Source: Rufibacter sp. LB8
GTDB lineage: Bacteria; Bacteroidota; Bacteroidia; Cytophagales; Hymenobacteraceae
NCBI RefSeq assembly: GCF_014876185.1
Contig: NZ_JADALJ010000001.1
Coordinates: forward strand, 930,001 to 994,000
Length of the DNA stretch: 64,000 bases
Reading direction: 5' to 3'
Shown: piece by piece, positions 34,591-43,310 of the stretch
Layout of the letters: each line of letters begins with the position of its first letter
Numbering within the stretch: position 1 is the stretch's first letter
Position numbers and translations under genes: made by a program
The notes under the pieces: generated by a model
What the model was told of the DNA's origin: nothing
Databases searched by the model: none
Seen by the model: only the letters and a program-made list of their open reading frames with translations

Positions 34591-35319
34591 TTACAGCTTG
34601 TTGATGCGGCTGTAGAATTTGGCCTGGTAAGACCCGCCAATAGGAATGTATTTGTCCTGCATCAGCACAGAGTCATCTTCAATGAGCTCAATTTTCTTGA
34701 GATTGATGATAAACGACCGGTGAATGCGCAAAAACTGCTCTGGCGGCAATTTCTGGTCAATGGCGCTCATGGTGGTATAGACAATGTGCTTTTTTTGGTC
34801 TGTGTTGATGACCACGTAATCACCGCGCGCCTCAATAAACCCAATGCTGTTCAGGTTCAGCTTCACAATTTTGTTGTCCACTTTCACAAACAGTTCATCT
34901 GGCTGGGCGGCGGCCTGCTGGGGCGCAGCCGTGGGTTGGCTGGTTTCCAGGCGGGCAATGGTGTTCAAAACGGCCTGGGTAAAACGCGCGAAATCGGCAG
35001 GTTTGAGCAGATAATCCACCACCTGGAGTTCAAAAGCCTGCAGCGCGAAGTCTTTGTGCGACGTGATGAGAATGGTATGGGGCCGGGTTGGCAGCGTGCG
35101 CAACAATTCAATGCCGGTCATCTCGGGCATCTCCACATCCAGGAAAAGAATGTCGGTGGTGCCTTCGTTTTTCAGAAGCCAGGCCAGGCCCTCAGTGCTG
35201 GAGTTAAACGATTTCAGCAACTCCAAAGTAGGCGTAGATTTTATGTGGCGTTCTAAGATCATTCGGCTCAGCTCATCATCATCTATGATAATGGCGCGGT
35301 AGGGCGTTTCCTTTTTCAC
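34591..35319 (-). CDS. LytTR-family response regulator
   Basis: A 242-residue two-domain regulator: receiver (residues ~8-125) with acidic IIIDDDELS, phospho-acceptor Asp in ILFLDVEMPEMTG, Ser/Thr in ILITSHKD and Lys in YLLKPADF. A Gln/Ala-rich linker leads to a C-terminal LytTR DNA-binding domain (VKLNLNSIGFIEARGDYVVI, FLRIHRSFIINL). No sensor kinase lies nearby, so it is an orphan here. It is divergent from the C39/RimK/GCS2 operon, which it might control; that is only positional inference. Confidence 0.93.
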   Translation of the reverse strand: MKKETPYRAIIIDDDELSRMILERHIKSTPTLELLKSFNSSTEGLAWLLKNEGTTDILFLDVEMPEMTGIELLRTLPTRPHTILITSHKDFALQAFELQVVDYLLKPADFARFTQAVLNTIARLETSQPTAAPQQAAAQPDELFVKVDNKIVKLNLNSIGFIEARGDYVVINTDQKKHIVYTTMSAIDQKLPPEQFLRIHRSFIINLKKIELIEDDSVLMQDKYIPIGGSYQAKFYSRINKL

Positions 35320-35576
35320 AAGTCCAGGTTTAAGTTGGTTTACGGTACGGCAAAGTGATGAACAGTGCCATTGAGCGCGTTTTAAAAGCCTCTCAGCGTC
35401 TAAAATAGCATAAAACTAAATGCAACAACTAAGAAAGGTGCATTTTGTTTGTACAAAAGTGTTTTCATGGGCTGCCTTTGGGCGGGCAACCGCGCCAAAA
35501 CCAGAATATATTCTGGGTCACAGAGAAACACTGCCGCAAAAACACGTATAAGAGGCACCACCAGCTTTTGACCGTT

Positions 35577-36365
35577 GTGCTTCCTGTCACGCTCCTGAAT
35601 TCCTTTAAAATTCTCACCCAACCAGACGACTCCACCTGCGGGCCCACCAGCCTGCACGCGGTGTACCAGTATTTTGAAGACAAGCTTCCGCTGGAGCAGG
35701 TCATCTCTGAGGTTTCATTTCTGGAGGAAGGCGGCACGCTGGCCGTACTGCTGGGTTGCCATGCGCTCAAACGCGGCTACCAGGCGCGCATTTACTCCTA
35801 TAATTTGTATGTGTTTGACCCCACCTGGTTTAAACAGGGCCGCGACAAACTGATTTCCAACTTGCAGGAGCAGTTGCTCTATAAGAAAGACACCAAACTG
35901 CAGGTAGCCACCCGCGCCTACATTGAGTTCCTGCAACTGGGCGGCGAAATCTGCTACCGTGACCTCACCGTCAGTTTATTAGACAAGTATTTCTCCAGGG
36001 GCGTGCCGCTGCTCACCGGTCTGAGTGCCACCTATCTCTACAACTGCGCCCGCGAAAGAACCAATGAACGCGGCGAGGCCATCTATGACGACGTGCGCGG
36101 CGAGCCACTGGGCCATTTTGTGGTGCTGGCCGGTTTTGCTGATGAGCAGGACAAGCAACACGTAATTGTGGCAGACCCGTACCAGGAAAATCCCTTGTTC
36201 GGGAATAATTATTACAACGTGCCCGTGACCCGGCTCATCAACGCCATTATGCTGGGCATTGTCACCTATGACGCCAACCTGTTGGTGATTGAACCAACCC
36301 CAAATAAAAATAACTCTAAAGACAAAGCAGAAGACCTTCATGCGCAAACTAGTAGTAGTCAATAA
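35577..36365 (+). CDS. C39-like cysteine peptidase, first gene of the amide-ligase operon
   Basis: A ~262-residue papain-fold protein. The catalytic Cys is in QPDDSTCGPTSLHAVYQYF, His in PLGHFVVLAGFAD and Asp in VIVADPY, the bacteriocin-processing (C39) layout without a transporter. There is no signal peptide, so it acts in the cytosol. The start is uncertain: no ATG lies near the domain; GTG 35577 is used here, TTG 35568 is possible, and the ATG at 35445 adds an unlikely extension. Its last 26 bases overlap the RimK-type gene, so translation is coupled. It probably processes or hydrolyses the product of the two ligases. Confidence 0.85.
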   Translation: MLPVTLLNSFKILTQPDDSTCGPTSLHAVYQYFEDKLPLEQVISEVSFLEEGGTLAVLLGCHALKRGYQARIYSYNLYVFDPTWFKQGRDKLISNLQEQLLYKKDTKLQVATRAYIEFLQLGGEICYRDLTVSLLDKYFSRGVPLLTGLSATYLYNCARERTNERGEAIYDDVRGEPLGHFVVLAGFADEQDKQHVIVADPYQENPLFGNNYYNVPVTRLINAIMLGIVTYDANLLVIEPTPNKNNSKDKAEDLHAQTSSSQ

Positions 36366-37815
36366 TCCCAAGGACTGGGATTTAGACGTAGAGGATGTGG
36401 AAGTAGTAGACGCGCAACGGTACCTCACAGACCCCGCTTACACAGAACTGAAAAGCGCGCGCATCTTTAACCTGTGCCGGTCCTACAAATACCAGAGCAG
36501 CGGCTATTACGTGTCTTTACTGGCAGAGGCGCGGGGCCACCGGGCTATTCCCAACATGATCACCATTCAGGACCTCAAGTCCCAGACCATTGTGCGGGCT
36601 ATCACTGATGAACTGGACGAGACCATTCAGAAAAGCCTGAGCAAGCTCAAATCCAAGAACTTCACGCTCAGCATTTATTTCGGGCAGAACGTGGCCAAGC
36701 AGTATGAAAAGCTGAGCAAGCAGTTGCATGACTTGTTTCAGGCCCCGTTGCTGCGCGCGCAGTTTGTTTATAATAAAGAGTGGTCCCTGGAGAGCATCAA
36801 TCCCATTCCGGTGAACGAGGTGCCCGAGCACCACTTGCGGGACCTGTACAAATTCGCGAAGGCCTATTTTGCCCGCAACCGGTTCTCCAGCCTCAGAATG
36901 AACAAGAAGATCTATGACCTGGCCATTCTGGTGAACCCCGCCGACAGTGACCCGCCCTCCAATGACAAGGCCATTCAGCAGTTTATGGAAGCCGGCGACG
37001 CGCTGGGTTTCTACACCGAACTCATCACCAAAGAAGATTACCGCCGCTTGTCTGAGTTTGACGCCTTGTTCATCAGGGAAACCACGTCGGTGAACCACCA
37101 CACGTACCGGTTTGCGCGCAGGGCCCAGTCAGATGGCTTGGTGGTCATTGATGATCCCGTTTCAATTTTGCGCTGCACCAACAAAGTATATCTGGCCGAA
37201 CTCTTGACCAAGGCCAAAGTGGCCATTCCCAAGACCATGATCATCCACCGCCAGAACTGCAACAAGGTGATTGAAGACTTAGGGTTGCCTTGCGTGCTCA
37301 AGAAGCCAGATTCCTCGTTCTCCCAGGGCGTGGTGAAAGTGAAAACCGAGGAAGAACTACAAGACCAACTCAAGGAAATGCTGGCCGAGTCTGATTTGAT
37401 CATTGGGCAGGAATTCAGGCCCACAGATTTTGACTGGCGCATTGGCATCTTAGACAAGCAGCCGCTGTACGCCTGCAAATATTATATGGCCAAAGACCAT
37501 TGGCAGATCTACAACTGGGAAGGCAAGAAGAAAGACATCTCGGGCAATTTTGAGACAGTTCCTTTCGCTGAAGTGCCGTTTTTTGTGCTGCACACCGCCC
37601 TCAAAGCCGCCAACCTCATTGGTGACGGTCTATACGGCGTGGACCTGAAAGAGATAGACGGCAAAGCCTATATTATTGAGGTGAATGACAACCCCAACAT
37701 TGATTACGGCGTGGAAGACAAAGTCTTGAAAAAAGATCTGTACACCACCATTCTCAAGTCTATCAAACGGCGCATTGACAACCAGAAGAACGTAGGCAAC
37801 AATGGACAAAGTTAA
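36340..37815 (+). CDS. RimK-type ATP-grasp amide ligase with N-terminal RLAN domain
   Basis: A 491-residue ligase expected to join a carboxylate to an amine at the cost of ATP. Residues ~1-150 match the RimK-like ATP-grasp N-terminal (RLAN) domain (VVVNNPKDWDLDVEDVEVVD, FNLCRSYKYQSSGYYVSLLA). Residues ~270-480 form the ATP-grasp domain with VLKKPDSSFSQGVVKV for nucleotide binding and YIIEVNDNPNIDYG for metal binding. The start at 36340 (MRKLVVVNN) overlaps the C39 gene by 26 bases, and the 3' end overlaps the GCS2 gene by 14. It is not the ribosomal S6 modifier itself, which lacks RLAN. Confidence 0.92.
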   Translation: MRKLVVVNNPKDWDLDVEDVEVVDAQRYLTDPAYTELKSARIFNLCRSYKYQSSGYYVSLLAEARGHRAIPNMITIQDLKSQTIVRAITDELDETIQKSLSKLKSKNFTLSIYFGQNVAKQYEKLSKQLHDLFQAPLLRAQFVYNKEWSLESINPIPVNEVPEHHLRDLYKFAKAYFARNRFSSLRMNKKIYDLAILVNPADSDPPSNDKAIQQFMEAGDALGFYTELITKEDYRRLSEFDALFIRETTSVNHHTYRFARRAQSDGLVVIDDPVSILRCTNKVYLAELLTKAKVAIPKTMIIHRQNCNKVIEDLGLPCVLKKPDSSFSQGVVKVKTEEELQDQLKEMLAESDLIIGQEFRPTDFDWRIGILDKQPLYACKYYMAKDHWQIYNWEGKKKDISGNFETVPFAEVPFFVLHTALKAANLIGDGLYGVDLKEIDGKAYIIEVNDNPNIDYGVEDKVLKKDLYTTILKSIKRRIDNQKNVGNNGQS

Positions 37816-39043
37816 GAAATTAGGGCTCTTTGAAGGCTTCGGGGTGGAGATGGAATACATGATTGTGGACCGCGACACCTTGCAAGTGAAACCCATTGCC
37901 GATGAAGTGCTCAAAGCCGAGGCCGGTGAGCAAACTTCTGATGTGGAGCGTGGCCCCATGGCCTGGTCCAATGAACTGGTGTTGCATGTGCTGGAGCTCA
38001 AAACCAACGGACCGGCCCCAACCCTTGACAACCTATCTCAGTATTTCCATGGCGAAGTAGTCAGAATCAACCAATTGCTTGAGCCGTTCAATGCCATGTT
38101 GCTGCCCACCGGCGCGCACCCGTTCATGGACCCATTCACCCAAACCAAGCTATGGCCGCATGACTCTTCAGAAATTTATGAAGCCTACAACCAGGTGTTT
38201 GATTGCCGCGGCCATGGTTGGTCAAATCTGCAGAGCACGCACATCAATCTGCCGTTTGCCACTGATGAGGAATTTGGAAGATTGCACGCCGCCATTCGGT
38301 TAATCTTGCCATTGATTCCGGCGTTAAGCGCGGCATCACCAATGTTAGACGGTGAACTGAGCGGACTTCTGGACACGCGGTTGGAAGTCTACCGCAAAAA
38401 CCAGCAACGGATTCCAGAGATTGCCGGACAGGTGGTGCCGGAGGCCGTTTTCACCCAACAGGAATATCAAGCCAAGATATTTGAACCCATGTTTGCGGCC
38501 ATTGCCAAGCATGACCCGGAGGGCATTTTGCAGGAAGAATTCCTGAATTCAAGGGGAGCCATTGCCCGGTTTTCGCGCGGGGCCATTGAGATCAGGATCA
38601 TTGACAACCAGGAATGCCCCAAAGCCGACATTGCCATTGCGGCTCTGGTCACCGAGATCCTGAAAAAACTGGAGAAAGAGGAGTGGGGCAGTTTTGAGCA
38701 TCAGAAAAAAATACCCACCCAAGCGCTGGCCGACCTTTTTCTGAACGCCATCAAGACCGGACCAAACACAGAAATTGCTTCAGGAATATACTTACAGAAC
38801 TTCGGTTTGCCGGCGGGAAAAACTTCCATGAAAACTGTTTGGGAACACCTTTGGGCAGAAGTCAAAAATGCCCCGGTTTTCACCCAGGACCTAACCGAAG
38901 CCATAGAAATTCTGCTGCAGCAAGGCTGTCTGGCGCAACGCATGACCACAGCACTAGGCGAAAACCCAAACCCAGAAAAAATAAGAGACGTGTACCAACA
39001 ACTGGCGCATTGCCTGGCTAAAAACCAATTGTTCACAGCTTGA
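37802..39043 (+). CDS. GCS2-type carboxylate-amine ligase (glutamate-cysteine ligase-like)
   Basis: A 413-residue member of the glutamine-synthetase-fold GCS2 family. The metal and glutamate-binding ExE motif is in GFGVEMEYMIVD at residues ~12-23. NELVLHVLELKTNGPAP and LLPTGAHPFMDP are typical of the family, and ARFSRGAIEIRIIDNQECP near 258 is the second binding motif. It probably activates glutamate or another acid and links it to an amine. It starts 14 bases inside the RimK-type gene, so the three genes form one translationally coupled operon. Glutathione synthesis is less likely because no GshB-type partner is present. Confidence 0.92.
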   Translation: MDKVKKLGLFEGFGVEMEYMIVDRDTLQVKPIADEVLKAEAGEQTSDVERGPMAWSNELVLHVLELKTNGPAPTLDNLSQYFHGEVVRINQLLEPFNAMLLPTGAHPFMDPFTQTKLWPHDSSEIYEAYNQVFDCRGHGWSNLQSTHINLPFATDEEFGRLHAAIRLILPLIPALSAASPMLDGELSGLLDTRLEVYRKNQQRIPEIAGQVVPEAVFTQQEYQAKIFEPMFAAIAKHDPEGILQEEFLNSRGAIARFSRGAIEIRIIDNQECPKADIAIAALVTEILKKLEKEEWGSFEHQKKIPTQALADLFLNAIKTGPNTEIASGIYLQNFGLPAGKTSMKTVWEHLWAEVKNAPVFTQDLTEAIEILLQQGCLAQRMTTALGENPNPEKIRDVYQQLAHCLAKNQLFTA

Positions 39044-39148
39044 GATTTTGCAGTAATTACAGGCTATTGTTAACCAAACCGAAAGAATAATGGTATAAGT
39101 ATCCATTAGCGCCGCTGGGCGAATTGTTCTACCTAAAACTATGAAAAA

Positions 39149-39535
39149 ATGAGTTGGATTATTGAGCTTTTGGTTAACGCCGGAATCATCCTGTTGTTAG
39201 CCTATTTGTTGCCGCAGATTACGGTTAAAAGTTTCTGGACAGCCCTGTGGGTTGCCTTGCTCGTGGCCATTTTGAACGTGTTGGTGGGCTGGTTGCTATC
39301 TGTGATTCTGAACGTGGTTACGTTGGGGCTTATCACTAGCATTGTGCAGCTGATTGTCTCTGCGGTGGTCATCAAGCTAGCCGATAAATTGGTCCGCAAC
39401 TTTGAGATAAAAGGCTTCTGGCCAGCTTTAGTCATTGCCATTGCGCTGGCCGCCGCCAATTATCTGATTGATGGGTCAGACAACGACCGTGAGGACATCT
39501 CTGGTTTCACGCCTAAAGTGGAATTGACCGCATAA
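39149..39535 (+). CDS. Phage-holin-4-superfamily membrane protein
   Basis: A 128-residue protein with about four transmembrane segments (MSWIIELLVNAGIILLLAYL, FWTALWVALLVAILNVLVGW, ILNVVTLGLITSIVQLIVSA, FWPALVIAIALAAANYLI) and a short charged tail. This matches the PF04020 phage-holin-4 superfamily, chromosomal in most bacteria and of unknown role. A terminator follows. It lies 105 bases after the GCS2 gene and may or may not belong to that transcript. Confidence 0.87.
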   Translation: MSWIIELLVNAGIILLLAYLLPQITVKSFWTALWVALLVAILNVLVGWLLSVILNVVTLGLITSIVQLIVSAVVIKLADKLVRNFEIKGFWPALVIAIALAAANYLIDGSDNDREDISGFTPKVELTA

Positions 39536-39559
39536 CCTCATATCTTGTATACATAAAAA

Positions 39560-39597
39560 CGGCGATGGCTTCCTAAAAGTCATCGCCGCTTTTTTTT
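39560..39597 (+). terminator. Terminator after the holin-4 gene
   Basis: Stem CGGCGATG (39560-39567) with CATCGCCG (39581-39588), followed by a T tract of eight. Confidence 0.9.
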
Positions 39598-39610
39598 GGC
39601 TTTAATTTGA

Positions 39611-39658
39611 TTTGCCGTTTTTGGGCTCATTTCTGGAAATGAGCCCGAAAACGGCAAA
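39611..39658. repeat. PAL-A palindrome copy A21
   Basis: Outer arms TTTGCCG/CGGCAAA are perfectly paired; the core has a single T-G change. It lies between convergent genes. Confidence 0.94.
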
Positions 39659-39662
39659 CATC

Positions 39663-40595
39663 TTAATATCCCTGGGTAAGATTTACTTTGTCAGGCACTG
39701 GTTTCGCGGCAAGAAAAAGGTCAAGGTTTCTTAAAAAGCGGTTGATTTTTCCTTCGGTTTCCAGCACTTGTCCGCCGCCAGTGTGTTGGGTGAGAAGTAC
39801 GTTTTCCAAATCCCAGAGAGGAGAGAAGGCGGGCAAGGGTTCTTGTTCGGTTACGTCCAGTACTGCGCCGGCCAGTTTCTGGTTTTGTAAAGCGGTTATC
39901 AGCGCGGCTTCATCAGTGGTGGAACCGCGGCCCACGCTGGCATACAAACTTCCATCGGCCATGTTGGCAAAAAAATCAGCAGATACAAAATGGACCAGGT
40001 GCCCCGGCAAGGTGTTGATCACAATCTGAACCATTGGGAGCTGTTCTAAAATAGCTTCATAAGACAGTAAATCTGCCGCCGGATTCTGCCTGCCCGAAAG
40101 CCACACCTGGCACCCAAACCCTAGCAGCATCTTTTTGATGGCCTGCGCAATGGAACCGGCACCTAACACCAGCACTTTTTTACCAGAAAGCAACTCCAGA
40201 TTGGGCCGAAGCAGTTTTCCTTTCCATTGCTTCTGCTCCTGCAGTTTCACCAAAGTAGGAATGCCCCGGTAAAAAGCCAGAAGGCCGGCTACCATGGTTT
40301 CTGCGCAGGCTTGGGCGTAAAAATCACCCATGTTGGCCACCGTGCAAGAAAGGTCGAGGTCTTTGTATTGGTGAAAACCGGTAGAGTCCAGTTGCCAGAA
40401 CTGCAGGGCGGGTAGGGGACCGGCAAGCCATTGCACCGGAGGGTTGCCAAAGATAATTTCCGCTTGGCGCAATGCCACCAGAACTTCTTTCTCCTGCATT
40501 TCAGCCGCGAAAACCGTTTTGAACCCGGCGGGCAAATTGGCCAGGAGCAGGACTTGTTGGGTTTGGTTGAGTTCTGCGGAAACAAATAGATTCAT
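39663..40595 (-). CDS. D-2-hydroxyacid dehydrogenase family protein
   Basis: A 310-residue NAD-dependent dehydrogenase of the phosphoglycerate dehydrogenase superfamily. The dinucleotide motif VLVLGAGSIAQAIKKM is at residues ~140-155. Catalytic Arg is in SVGRGSTTDE, Glu in DVTEQEPLP and His in LLTQHTGGGQ. The second Gly of the usual GxGxxG is replaced by Ala, which is common in this group. Substrate unknown; glyoxylate/hydroxypyruvate reductase-like is likeliest. It is followed on the same strand by nothing closer than the PAL-A copy A21. Confidence 0.9.
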   Translation of the reverse strand: MNLFVSAELNQTQQVLLLANLPAGFKTVFAAEMQEKEVLVALRQAEIIFGNPPVQWLAGPLPALQFWQLDSTGFHQYKDLDLSCTVANMGDFYAQACAETMVAGLLAFYRGIPTLVKLQEQKQWKGKLLRPNLELLSGKKVLVLGAGSIAQAIKKMLLGFGCQVWLSGRQNPAADLLSYEAILEQLPMVQIVINTLPGHLVHFVSADFFANMADGSLYASVGRGSTTDEAALITALQNQKLAGAVLDVTEQEPLPAFSPLWDLENVLLTQHTGGGQVLETEGKINRFLRNLDLFLAAKPVPDKVNLTQGY

Positions 40596-40673
40596 ACAAG
40601 TCTTAACGGTCAGTTAACCCGAAGGTGGTCTATTGGGAACAGAAACCTCGGGAAAAAGTTGTCATGCCGTGGC

Positions 40674-40713
40674 CCGTTTTCGGGCTCATTTCCAGAAATG
40701 AGCCCGAAAACAG
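40674..40713. repeat. PAL-A palindrome copy A22
   Basis: CCGTTTTCGGGCTCATTTCC with GAAATGAGCCCGAAAACAGG; core perfect. It ends three bases before the NdpA stop codon. Confidence 0.94.
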
Positions 40714-40716
40714 GAA

Positions 40717-41760
40717 TTATTCCTCGTCTTCGTAGAACAACTTGTAAAACTTGCGGCCGTCTTGGTCCACGCCTTTTTCAATCATGTCTTTGTTGCCGTG
40801 AATGTACACATGGAAGTTTTTGTCCAGCTTGAGCACGCTCTTGAACACGCGGCTCTGCTTCTTGACGGCCTGCGGTGAAATCCCGAAGCTGTCTTCCAGT
40901 TCCACGTCATAATTCTGGCGGTACTCGCCGTCATAGTTTCTGAAAGATTCAATCAGCTCCGGTTGCTGGCCAAACACCTCGGTCTCAAATTCCTCTTTGT
41001 CAAAGGTCTCATGCTTGGTAAAATATTCCACAGAGCGGTTGAGCAGTGCAATCTGGTCGGTTTTCTCTACTTCAAATTCCTCGGTCATCCGCTCTGAGAT
41101 AAACTCTTTGGTGAGGTTCAAAAAATGGTTAGTCTGGTGGAATTCATTACTGATCTGGGTGAGGCCCAGAAAATTAGTCCGCCAGTATTGGGCTTCCTCG
41201 CCGCGGTTCTGGTTGTCAATAATGGCCACCACAAAACCCTGGTCTTGCTGCGTGTTGAAGATAATGCAGCCTTTGTCAAACTTGTTGCTGTCAATGCCCT
41301 CTAGGTAAGAAATGGTGTAGTCGCGGTTTTTGCGCTGCACGTCAAAATAGCCGCTTTTTACCTCGGTCTTGAAAATGCCCACGGCCTCCACCACGCGCTC
41401 GGCAATCTCACAGTTAATGAAATGACACACGTACAACTCACCGGGCTTGATTTTAGGATGCGTGGTGCTCTCAAACAAGTGGCGGGCAATGCTGCGCGAA
41501 TTCTCATGAAAGGCTTCTTTGTCCGCGAAAATGTTTTCACAATAGCTGTACACCTCATTGAATTTAAGCGAAGAGGCATGGCTGAAATGGAACCGCTCAT
41601 GGGCGTTGGCGAACTTGGCCAGAAAGAATTTCTCCAATTTGTCGGTCAGGCCATCGCCCGGCGAAAACTCACTTTCTGACAAGGTTACTTTCTGTTCCAG
41701 CCCTTTGTTCCCCACGTGGTGAATGGAAAGGCGGGTGAGGGAGGCGGTGTCAAATTTCAT
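40717..41760 (-). CDS. 37-kDa nucleoid-associated protein (NdpA/YejK family)
   Basis: A 347-residue protein of the PF04245 family. Features include LTRLSIHHVGNKG at the start, CHFINCEIAERVVEAVGIFK in the first third, and DKGCIIFNTQQDQGFVVAII, where the family has a conserved strand core. The C-terminus is acidic and ends FYKLFYEDEE. YejK binds the nucleoid in E. coli, and some relatives occur near mobile or defence genes, but no such genes are next to this one. ATG 41760 is well supported. Confidence 0.9.
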   Translation of the reverse strand: MKFDTASLTRLSIHHVGNKGLEQKVTLSESEFSPGDGLTDKLEKFFLAKFANAHERFHFSHASSLKFNEVYSYCENIFADKEAFHENSRSIARHLFESTTHPKIKPGELYVCHFINCEIAERVVEAVGIFKTEVKSGYFDVQRKNRDYTISYLEGIDSNKFDKGCIIFNTQQDQGFVVAIIDNQNRGEEAQYWRTNFLGLTQISNEFHQTNHFLNLTKEFISERMTEEFEVEKTDQIALLNRSVEYFTKHETFDKEEFETEVFGQQPELIESFRNYDGEYRQNYDVELEDSFGISPQAVKKQSRVFKSVLKLDKNFHVYIHGNKDMIEKGVDQDGRKFYKLFYEDEE

Positions 41761-41833
41761 ACGGTTTAGCTATAAGGACCGCAAAACTACAGAAAGCCAC
41801 CTGTTTTCGTCTACTTTTGTTTGCCTAGTTAAT

Positions 41834-41873
41834 GCATTTTCGGGCTCATTTCCAGAAACGAGCCCAAAAACGG
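41834..41873. repeat. PAL-A palindrome copy A23
   Basis: GCATTTTCGGGCTCATTTCC with GAAACGAGCCCAAAAACGG; two or three mismatches. It lies in a divergent gap, so it cannot be a simple terminator here. Confidence 0.85.
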
Positions 41874-41969
41874 AAATCTGCTATTTGCGCCTGCCTTGGG
41901 TTACTATTGCCATGCCGCTGTATTAAAGAATGTTCCTGCCGGGTAACCTTAAGGCAAATCTAAATAAAC

Positions 41970-42647
41970 ATGATGCGCGTGGCTATAAAATTTATGGTGT
42001 TTACGGTGCTAGGCCTGGTGTTGCTGGTGGGACTTTACTTTTTGGCCGCCTTCGTGCTGTCAAGGTTATCTGTGCACAGAGCAGAAAACGCCAAACCGGA
42101 GGTGGCTATCTATCTGCTGTCTAATGGCGTACACACAGATTTGGTGGTACCCATGGTGCATCCTGTAATGGACTGGAACACGTATATTTCTGTTACAGAT
42201 ACCAAAGATCCAGCCTTTGACGCCAAGTACGTGGGTTTTGGCTGGGGCGACAAAGGATTTTACCTGGAAACGCCCACCTGAGCCGATTTAAAAGTGAGTA
42301 CCGCGTTTAAAGCCATGTTCGGGCTGAGTTCCTCGGCGATTCACGCCACATTATTCACAAATCTAGAGGAAAATGATGATTGCAAGAAAATCTGGCTTAG
42401 TCAGGCGCAATACCAGCAATTGGTAGCGTTTATTAAGAATCGATTCAAAACCACGTCCACCGGAAAACCCATGCACATCAAGACCAACGCCAACTACGGC
42501 CTGCATGACGCGTTTTACGAAGCCGTGGGAAGTTACCATTTGTTTTACACCTGCAACACCTGGACCAACAACGGTTTAAAAGCCAGCGGCCAGAAAGCCT
42601 GCGTCTGGACACCGCTGGAATCTGGCATTTTATACCAGTACCGCTAA
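41970..42647 (+). pseudogene. TIGR02117/DUF2459-family gene interrupted by an in-frame TGA
   Basis: Two open frames, 41970-42281 and 42294-42647, lie in the same reading frame and together encode one TIGR02117 protein of 225 codons: an N-terminal membrane anchor (VFTVLGLVLLVGLYFLAAFV), LLSNGVHTDLVVP, GFGWGDKGFYLETPT, then the TGA at 42279-42281, then ADLKVSTAFKAMFG and a C-terminal part with YTCNTWTNNGLKASG. Homologues usually have Trp at the TGA position (PTWADLK), so one base change TGG to TGA explains it. The rest looks intact, which suggests a recent mutation, a sequencing error or read-through. Confidence 0.85.
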
Positions 42648-42833
42648 ACAGGCATAAAATGTAGCAAAAGGCCCCTATTCTGCCATATATTTCTTTGTCT
42701 TATAATTTATATTATGTAAAGTAATATTTCTCAGCAGGTCTTCTCCTGTATTTCTCAATTGGTTTCTGCATAACTTTTGCGCCGGTTTGTAAGTATTTAT
42801 GACAACACCACTTTTGTTCTAGAACCTACGCTT

Positions 42834-43223
42834 ATGGCTACGCAAACATCTTTTGATGACCTCTTAAATACCAAGCAGAAAAAACTCGCCTTCTTCCAGA
42901 ATTTGCTTTTAGTGGCCATGGCCGATAATTACCTGGATCAAAACGAAAGTGATTTTCTGGTTTCTATTGGCGAACGTCTGAATTTAACACAGGAAGACAC
43001 CACGCCCATTGCCGAGAACCTTAATGTGCTTTCTTTTATTATTCCAGAGGAAGGTCTACAGAAAACCTTAGAGCTGCAAAGCCTAGTCATGATGGTATTG
43101 CAAGACGGCCACATCAATGACCAGGAATATAACCTCTGCTTAGATTATGCCCGCCGCGTTGGCTACAGCAAAGACACCTTAGATGAATTCATTAAAGATT
43201 TAAGCAAAGCCGGCGCGGAATAA
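42834..43223 (+). CDS. TerB-like small helical protein
   Basis: A 129-residue all-helical cytosolic protein. FFQNLLLVAMADNYLDQNES near residue 20 and LQSLVMMVLQDGHINDQEY near 84 are two TerB-type acidic loops that may bind a metal ion. Function in this family is unclear (tellurite resistance or membrane-stress links). ATG 42834 is preferred; the frame upstream overlaps a likely promoter (TAACTTTTG at 42771-42779). A perfect 18-bp terminator hairpin follows. Confidence 0.8.
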   Translation: MATQTSFDDLLNTKQKKLAFFQNLLLVAMADNYLDQNESDFLVSIGERLNLTQEDTTPIAENLNVLSFIIPEEGLQKTLELQSLVMMVLQDGHINDQEYNLCLDYARRVGYSKDTLDEFIKDLSKAGAE

Positions 43224-43242
43224 TAACCGCTCCTTAACCCAA

Positions 43243-43283
43243 AAACCAGAACGCCTTTGCACATTGCAAAGGCGTTCTGGTTT
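43243..43283. terminator. Bidirectional terminator between TerB-like and DUF4136 genes
   Basis: Perfect 18-bp stem AAACCAGAACGCCTTTGC (43243-43260) with its complement at 43266-43283, loop ACATT. Confidence 0.95.
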
Positions 43284-43310
43284 ACATAATAAACAGGATA
43301 ATTGGGTTTC

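Noticed and set aside
36340-37815. Cyanophycin synthetase as partner for cyanophycinase
   Set aside because: The protein has an RLAN domain and a single ATP-grasp domain, and lacks the Mur-ligase domain of CphA.
39149-39535. Prophage remnant because of the holin-4 family name
   Set aside because: No other phage genes are near; this superfamily is normally chromosomal.
41930-42124. 64-codon plus-strand frame
   Set aside because: Overlaps the TIGR02117 pseudogene in another frame.
42279-42281. Selenocysteine at the in-frame TGA
   Set aside because: Homologues have Trp, not Cys, at this place and no SECIS-like hairpin is evident just downstream.
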